A stretch of DNA of 9,492 bases from JBCCQH01 sp039024435. GTDB lineage: Bacteria; Bacteroidota; Bacteroidia; J057; JADKCL01. Positions within the stretch are counted from its first letter, which is position 1. Every line of letters begins with the position of its first letter. Below the pieces are notes generated by a model. It was not told the DNA's origin. It saw nothing but the letters and a program-made list of their open reading frames with translations, and made no database searches. The position numbers and the translations under genes were made by a program. Positions 5,456 to 9,492 of this stretch are shown one piece after another. The DNA is taken from assembly GCA_039024435.1 (NCBI GenBank), contig JBCCQH010000169.1, forward strand, positions 1-9,492, given 5' to 3'.

Positions 5456-5499
5456 AAGTCGGAAATCAATCAATTGAAAATTCCAACCTTGCAATTCTT

Positions 5500-5507
5500 T
5501 AACTTGC
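5500..5507 (+). promoter_or_regulatory. Predicted -7 box of the glycan operon
   Basis: TAACTTGC is followed by four bases (TGCG) and then the TTG start at 5512, so the TA is 12 nt before the start codon, as for 2012 and tsaB. This predicts a leaderless mRNA and helps justify the TTG start. The match to TAnnTTTG is partial. A TTG at 5474-5476 lies 23 nt upstream, near the usual -33 spacing. Confidence 0.42.
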
Positions 5508-5511
5508 TGCG

Positions 5512-6948
5512 TTGAATCGCAATCCAATATACCGGCTCTATACCGACCAGCCCGCAGCGGCTTGGGCGGCGACCTTGCTCGCAGTGGCCTTGGGAATGCG
5601 CTTGGTCACCGACTTCAATGGGCTTTACGGGCAAGACAGCTACGCCTACACAGCACAAGCGGAAGCGCTCCAAGAATGGATGCGCACCGGGACGACTCCC
5701 CCACCATTTTTCTGGCCGGAAGGTTACCCCCTTACCGGAGCGGCCTTGGGAATGCTGCTGGGACTGCCCGCCGCCTTGCAATGGACTTCCCTGTTGGGAG
5801 GCGCCGCCACCGTGTACTTTACCATTCGCATCGGCCGACAACTCTATCCCCAACTACCCTGGCTAGGACCATTCCTTTTTCTCATTGTGGGATTGTCGCC
5901 CTACGGATTGCGCAGCAGCTTGCTCGTCATGTCGGATAGCTGGGCGGGAGCGGCCCTCACCGCGGGAGGATGGTGGAGCCTGCGTTACGCGCAAAATGGT
6001 AAAATTGGGCCGCTGATCGGGGCGGGATTGGCGCTGGGGGTGGCGGTGACCACGCGCTATGCGCTGGCCTTGCCCACCTTGCTGCCGCTGGGAATGATTT
6101 TACGCGCCGCGGTGCGCAAACGAGATCTCCGCAGCCTGCTGTTTCCGCTGCTGTTTCTGTTCCTACTTTTCCTCCACCAGAGCATCCATACCGGAATGGG
6201 CGGCGGACTCGCCGAGCACCACTTTCTGCGCGATTGGTCGCTGGCAAATGGGTTCCAGCGCGACTTTGCCATGGCTGACGGCGAATTTCACTACCCACGC
6301 TGGAACCTGTTTGAAGCCCTCAGCGCATTCTGGCACCCCGGACTGAGCGGACTCGGCGTCCTGGCCTTGCCGCTGATGGCGCGGAAAAAAATCCGGCTCC
6401 CCGACCGCACGGCCGGAGCCATGTTGGCGACCACGCTGGTCTACCTGCTCTTCATCGCAGGCATCCCCTTTCAAAATCCTCGTTTTCTACTGCCTGTCTT
6501 GCCTTTGGTGGGGCTGCTGTATGCCGTACAATTGGCGCGCGCGGTGGAAAATTCACCCCCAAAAATAATCGCATCGCTCGGCCTGGGCGTAGCGGTGATC
6601 CACCTTGGGCTCGGCGCATTTGCCCTGCGCCACAACATCAAGCTGAACCGCACCGAGCGGGAAATCGCCGCGGCGGTCTGCACCCAGGATCCCCCCAAAG
6701 TGTACACATTTGCCCTGGATGGGGCTCTGCGAACCTACTGCCCCGGAATTTCCCTGGAAAATCTCTGGAACGAAGGCCCCCCAACCGCCCAAGACGGAGA
6801 ATGGATCCTCTTCAATGCCCCCGCATTTGCCGAACAATGGCGGGGCAAATCAGTGATGCGCAACTGGGAGTTCCTGAACCGCAACTTCCACTTGCAGGTA
6901 CGGCAACAACTCCCTGCCGGATGGACCCTTTACGAAATTGCCCCGTGA
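5512..6948 (+). CDS. GT-C fold membrane glycosyltransferase (GT39/ArnT-like)
   Basis: A 478-residue integral membrane protein of the GT-C class, which uses polyprenyl-phosphate sugars as donors on the periplasmic face of the inner membrane. A first helix at about 15-33 is followed by the expected acidic loop GLYGQDSYAYTAQAEAL, where Asp42 is the likely catalytic base. About ten further hydrophobic segments follow, including GLALGVAVTTRYALALPTLL and the family-typical NPRFLLPVLPLVGLLY (332-347). The last 100 residues are a soluble periplasmic domain. The start is a TTG at 5512: a TAA lies in frame just upstream at 5500-5502, and the next Met (residue 29) would delete the first helix. Its TGA overlaps the GTG of the GT4 gene by four bases. 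The acceptor (lipid, glycan or protein) is unknown. Confidence 0.85.
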   Translation: MNRNPIYRLYTDQPAAAWAATLLAVALGMRLVTDFNGLYGQDSYAYTAQAEALQEWMRTGTTPPPFFWPEGYPLTGAALGMLLGLPAALQWTSLLGGAATVYFTIRIGRQLYPQLPWLGPFLFLIVGLSPYGLRSSLLVMSDSWAGAALTAGGWWSLRYAQNGKIGPLIGAGLALGVAVTTRYALALPTLLPLGMILRAAVRKRDLRSLLFPLLFLFLLFLHQSIHTGMGGGLAEHHFLRDWSLANGFQRDFAMADGEFHYPRWNLFEALSAFWHPGLSGLGVLALPLMARKKIRLPDRTAGAMLATTLVYLLFIAGIPFQNPRFLLPVLPLVGLLYAVQLARAVENSPPKIIASLGLGVAVIHLGLGAFALRHNIKLNRTEREIAAAVCTQDPPKVYTFALDGALRTYCPGISLENLWNEGPPTAQDGEWILFNAPAFAEQWRGKSVMRNWEFLNRNFHLQVRQQLPAGWTLYEIAP

Positions 6949-8003
6949 GTACCCCCCGGCATATCGTTCTGCTGAGTCCGGGCTTTCCCGCCCACGACAC
7001 CGACTACGCGTGCATTCCCCCGTTGCAAGCCTACTTGCCCGCCCTACGCGACCGCTTTCCCGCATGGAAAATCAGCGTCATCGCCCTCCAATATCCCTAC
7101 CGGCGCGGCGCTTACCCCTGGCAAGGCCAGGAAGTCCATGCGGTCGGGGGCCGCAATCGCCGCTGGGCCAAACCCTTGACCTGGCAGCGCGCCCGCCGTA
7201 TCCTCAACCAACTTCACCGCCGCCAATCCGTAAATCTAGTGCACAGCCTTTGGCTGAGAGAGGCCAGTTGGCTGGCGCAACGCTGGACCCAAAGGCAAGG
7301 TATTCCTACCGTAGCCACGCTCATGGGCCAAGACGCCGGGGCGGACAACCGCTACCTCCGGCAAATCGACCTGGACACCCTGACCGTTACCGCCATTTCG
7401 ACGCGCGCCGCGGAGCGCTATGCAGAAGCCACCGGAAAGTCGGTCGCGCAGGTCATCCCCTGGGGCATTGCTCCGCAGACCGATCCACTTCCCAAACTCA
7501 TAGAGCGTTCGGTTGACGTGCTGGGCGTGGGCAGTCTGGTACCGGTCAAAAACTGGCCCCGATTTGTGCGGGTGATCGCCCACCTGGCCGACCTCCGCCC
7601 CGATCTGCGCGCCATACTGGTGGGAGAAGGGCCGGAACGCAACCGTTTGGAACACCTAATTCGCGAAGCCGGCCTGGAGCGGAACTTGGAACTGCGGGGG
7701 CAATTGCCGCGTCCCCAAGTGCTTACCCTCATGGAGAACAGCCGCGTCCTGCTCCACACCGCCCACTCCGAAGGACAAGGCTACGTATTTGTCGAAGCCC
7801 TGGCCGGAGGGATGCAAGTGGTCTCGACACCGGTGGGCATTGCCGCCGATTCCGCAAAGTGGAGCGTCGCACCGGACACCATCTCCTTAGTCGCGGCGGT
7901 GCAACAGGCCTTGGAATATCCCGCCGATCACTGGCCCCGTCATCCTTTTCCCCTCGCCCAAACTGTGGAGGACTATGCCGAAATCTATGCGTCGCTTATT
8001 TGA
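6945..8003 (+). CDS. GT4-family glycosyltransferase
   Basis: A 352-residue GT-B retaining glycosyltransferase, probably cytoplasmic and acting on a lipid-linked glycan with a nucleotide-sugar donor. The N-terminal domain begins HIVLLSPGFPAHDTDY. The C-terminal Rossmann domain carries VLGVGSLVPVKNW with Lys202, the diphosphate-binding VGEGPERNRLE (226-236) and the GT4 EX7E motif, Glu276 to Glu284 (EGQGYVFVE), followed by ALAGGMQVVSTPVG. The GTG start at 6945 overlaps the preceding stop (GTGA), matches where family homology begins, and implies translational coupling. The frame is open further upstream inside the previous gene, but those residues look non-coding. The end overlaps the flippase start by 29 or 17 nt. 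Sugar specificity cannot be told. Confidence 0.92.
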   Translation: MSTPRHIVLLSPGFPAHDTDYACIPPLQAYLPALRDRFPAWKISVIALQYPYRRGAYPWQGQEVHAVGGRNRRWAKPLTWQRARRILNQLHRRQSVNLVHSLWLREASWLAQRWTQRQGIPTVATLMGQDAGADNRYLRQIDLDTLTVTAISTRAAERYAEATGKSVAQVIPWGIAPQTDPLPKLIERSVDVLGVGSLVPVKNWPRFVRVIAHLADLRPDLRAILVGEGPERNRLEHLIREAGLERNLELRGQLPRPQVLTLMENSRVLLHTAHSEGQGYVFVEALAGGMQVVSTPVGIAADSAKWSVAPDTISLVAAVQQALEYPADHWPRHPFPLAQTVEDYAEIYASLI

Positions 8004-9159
8004 GCGGAGCCGACCGATCCTGCTGAATGCCGGGCTGTCTCTGATGGCTCCGCTGGTCAATGCGCTGGCTGCATGGTGGGTGATCCGCGCGGGATCAGAG
8101 GCAGTCTGGGGCAGTTTTGTCGGGCCGATGGTCATTGCCGGGCTGGCGCTGCACCTGCTGAACTACGGCAATCGGGAGTACTTGCTGCGGGCATTTGCCC
8201 GGCATCCCGAGAAAATGGAACCGACCTGGCGGAAAAATCTAATCACGCGGGCGGCCCTGCTGCTCATCGTGTTGCCGGTGGCCATTGGAACGGTAGGCGG
8301 GGGCAGTGGGGGGCTTTGGCTGGGACTGTGGGTGCTCGCGGGTTTCCTCCGGCAAGCCTTCGAATCGGTGATCGTGTACCGCAAGGATTTCGGATTTGCC
8401 CTGGCGGTGGAATTGCTCGCGGCGGGCGTGCTGTTTGGCGGCTTGATCGGGGGGAGTGAATCACTGTCGGGCGAAGCGGTCCTGCAATGGTACGCGCTCG
8501 CCTGGGCCCTGCGGGCCGGAGCGGTCCTGCTGTGCTACGGGGGGATTTTTCTTTCCGGGAAATATCCCCGCGCCGATTTCGGCTACTTTGCGGCGGCCCT
8601 GCCGTTTTTCCTGTTGGGATTTGCCGGGCTGTTGCTTTCGCGGACTGATCTTTACTGCGTGACCTTGTTCGTTGAGGATCGCGCGCAAGTGGGCCGCTAC
8701 CAACTGTTGATGAGTTTTTTTCTGTACCTGCAAGCGGTGGCCGGATTCATATTGCTGCCCTATGTACGCAATCTCTACCGATTGCCCGACGCCAGCATTC
8801 ACAAGCTGAGTTGGCGGATGGCAGGGCTCGGAATTCCGGTGGTACTGGTCGGGCTGCTCGGCATCGCGCTCCTGCTGCATTTTGCCTACCAAATCGAATT
8901 CCCGCCCGTCTTTTTTCTCCTGGGCATTGCGTTTGTGGGACCGGTGTTTTACTATTCGCCCCTGATCTATCTGCTGTTCAAGCACGAGCAACAGCGCACC
9001 GTTGTGCTCGCCAATGCCGCCGGAATCGTCCTCAATCTCGGCCTGAACCTGGCTTTGATTCCCTCCTTGGGAATCTTGGGTGCCCTGATCGCCACGACGC
9101 TGGGACAGGGTTTAAGCATGGGAGTAATCGTACGACAAGCGCATCAAAATCAAGCCTAG
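7975..9159 (+). CDS. Polysaccharide flippase, Wzx-like (MOP superfamily)
   Basis: A 394-residue polytopic protein with about 12 predicted membrane helices (roughly 15-36, 41-62, 90-108, 112-125, 139-158, 171-193, 204-222, 236-262, 284-304, 308-332, 345-365 and 367-385). The layout is that of the O-antigen/polysaccharide flippase branch of the MOP superfamily, which moves undecaprenyl-linked oligosaccharides across the inner membrane. The central LLLSRTDLYCVTLF followed by VGRYQLLMSFF and the C-terminal NLGLNLALIPSLGILGALIA are typical of the family. ATG 7975 has GGAGG three bases upstream; ATG 7987 (MRRLFERSRP) is an equally plausible start. Both overlap the GT4 gene. It is the last gene of the operon seen here; no terminator is evident after its stop. 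Confidence 0.88.
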   Translation: MPKSMRRLFERSRPILLNAGLSLMAPLVNALAAWWVIRAGSEAVWGSFVGPMVIAGLALHLLNYGNREYLLRAFARHPEKMEPTWRKNLITRAALLLIVLPVAIGTVGGGSGGLWLGLWVLAGFLRQAFESVIVYRKDFGFALAVELLAAGVLFGGLIGGSESLSGEAVLQWYALAWALRAGAVLLCYGGIFLSGKYPRADFGYFAAALPFFLLGFAGLLLSRTDLYCVTLFVEDRAQVGRYQLLMSFFLYLQAVAGFILLPYVRNLYRLPDASIHKLSWRMAGLGIPVVLVGLLGIALLLHFAYQIEFPPVFFLLGIAFVGPVFYYSPLIYLLFKHEQQRTVVLANAAGIVLNLGLNLALIPSLGILGALIATTLGQGLSMGVIVRQAHQNQA

Positions 9160-9261
9160 TACATTAAAACCCTTCGATTTTCCGATCAAGTTGAAGTGGC
9201 ACTGGTGATCCAAAAGAAGGTGAGTTGTCCCTGGACCAAGACCGGCCCTGAGGAGGAATTC

Positions 9262-9281
9262 AGCGGAGTCCGCTAGGCGGA
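9262..9281. repeat. Overlapping palindromes sharing a TCCGC arm
   Basis: TCCGC at 9269-9273 is complementary both to GCGGA upstream (9263-9267) and to GCGGA downstream (9277-9281). The two pairings are mutually exclusive; the downstream one has a 3-nt loop and is the feasible RNA hairpin. Confidence 0.55.
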
Positions 9282-9428
9282 GCGCTTTCCGACGAAGGGC
9301 CAAATTGCCGCATGGTTTTCACCGGGCGCAGGGACAGGAAAATGAAGCCGTTGAAAAAAGCCGGAGGAACAGGAGCCGGAGCCAATGGGAAGCCCCGCGG
9401 AAACCGCGTGGGGAGCTGGACCACCGTT

Positions 9429-9467
9429 CCCCCGCCGGGAGGTTCCGCCGGGCCAAAACGGCGGGGG
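9429..9467. repeat. Perfect 9-bp GC stem-loop
   Basis: CCCCCGCCG at 9429-9437 and CGGCGGGGG at 9459-9467 pair perfectly around a 21-nt loop. No T-run follows on either strand, so an intrinsic terminator is unlikely although the stem is very stable. Confidence 0.6.
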
Positions 9468-9492
9468 TGAGGAATAAAGGCCGGATGCAAGG

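Larger units (their letters stand above)
5264..5484. repeat. Diverged direct repeat, units 5264-5308 and 5434-5484
   Basis: Both units begin ACATTGCGC, then have a GCGC-rich stem, AGAAATCAA or GGAAATCAAT, then CAATTG and AATTC. The spacers inside the units differ in length by a few bases. The copies are clearly related but imperfect, suggesting an old duplication of an intergenic element. Confidence 0.5.
4986..5499. other. Gene-free, palindrome-rich region upstream of the glycan operon
   Basis: No credible coding sequence is seen; the open frames have poor composition and no motif. The stretch contains at least six short inverted repeats. These are GACGCT...AGCGTC around 5109-5129, CCCGG...CCGGG at 5133-5147, GGCACGC...GCGTGCC at 5327-5343, GCGCGTTC...GAACGCGC at 5402-5418, TTGGAA...TTCCAA at 5422-5434 and GCGCG...CGCGC at 5439-5455. 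It also has a diverged direct repeat (5264-5308 versus 5434-5484). It could be intergenic repeat elements, a structured RNA or a regulatory region for the operon at 5512. Confidence 0.6.
9160..9492. other. Gene-free GC-rich region with hairpins, downstream of the glycan operon
   Basis: No supported gene in these 333 bases up to the window edge. It contains overlapping palindromes at 9262-9281, an imperfect stem-loop at 9391-9417 (AGCCCCGCGG pairing with CCGCGTGGGGAGCT) and a perfect 9-bp stem CCCCCGCCG/CGGCGGGGG at 9429-9437 and 9459-9467 enclosing 21 nt. A 42-codon Gly/Pro-rich frame (9342-9470) has no convincing protein character. The region may be a structured non-coding RNA or a dispersed intergenic repeat. 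No known RNA family is recognised. Confidence 0.5.

Noticed and set aside
5079..5477. 132-codon open frame on the plus strand in the leader region
   Set aside because: It needs a TTG start, spans several palindromes and has unnatural composition; more likely non-coding.
5264..5484. CRISPR array from repeated AT/GC blocks
   Set aside because: Only two imperfect units of unequal length with no regular spacers, and no cas genes nearby.
8461..8991. 176-codon open frame on the minus strand
   Set aside because: It is antisense to the flippase; Gln/Lys/Arg-rich and without any recognisable domain.
9429..9467. Intrinsic terminator for the glycan operon
   Set aside because: The stem is strong but no T-run follows on either strand, and it lies 270 nt after the stop codon.
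9342..9470. 42-codon Gly/Pro/Lys-rich frame starting MKPLKKAGG
   Set aside because: Its composition follows from the GC-rich stems it overlaps, and there is no promoter or homologue to support it.
9260..9490. 76-codon open frame on the minus strand
   Set aside because: Pro-rich, low complexity, overlaps the stem-loops; judged non-coding.

Overview
The window looks like chromosomal DNA from a fairly GC-rich member of the Bacteroidota. The evidence is a set of -7 promoter boxes close to the phylum consensus TAnnTTTG, gene starts with little or no Shine-Dalgarno sequence, and MKK-type signal peptides. I cannot place it below phylum level; Saprospiria-like is a guess. There is no clear phage, plasmid, CRISPR, tRNA or rRNA signal.

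Layout. (1) 1-290: the left edge is a perfect inverted repeat (102-bp arms, 43-nt spacer) that interrupts the N-terminus of an MFS transporter gene read on the minus strand. (2) 341-1994, minus strand: a likely operon of a small ORF, a 228-aa and a roughly 250-aa protein of unknown family (the latter with HEAT-like helices), ending in the broken MFS gene. (3) 2012-2203, plus: a 63-aa two-helix membrane protein, divergent from the previous operon; the two predicted promoters overlap. (4) 2207-3774, minus: tsaB, a lipoprotein and a GNAT acetyltransferase in one tight operon. (5) 3875-4276, plus: a secreted single-domain cupin, convergent with (6) 4293-4952, minus, an exported protein of unknown function with a textbook -7 box upstream. 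(7) 4953-5511: a 559-nt gene-free stretch full of short palindromes and a diverged direct repeat. (8) 5512-9159, plus: three overlapping genes, namely a GT-C membrane glycosyltransferase, a GT4 glycosyltransferase and a Wzx-like flippase. (9) 9160-9492: gene-free, GC-rich and hairpin-forming.

Function. TsaB belongs to the universal t6A tRNA modification pathway. The three plus-strand genes form an envelope-glycan module: a cytoplasmic GT4 enzyme would extend a lipid-linked glycan, the flippase would move it across the inner membrane, and the GT-C enzyme would transfer sugar on the periplasmic side. The remaining genes are exported or unknown.

The observations most worth a second look are the perfect inverted repeat at the edge (possibly an assembly artefact), the recurring TA box exactly 12 nt upstream of three start codons (predicted leaderless mRNAs), the overlapping divergent promoters at about 2012, and the palindrome-rich leader before the glycan operon. 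I found no convincing undescribed multi-gene system.
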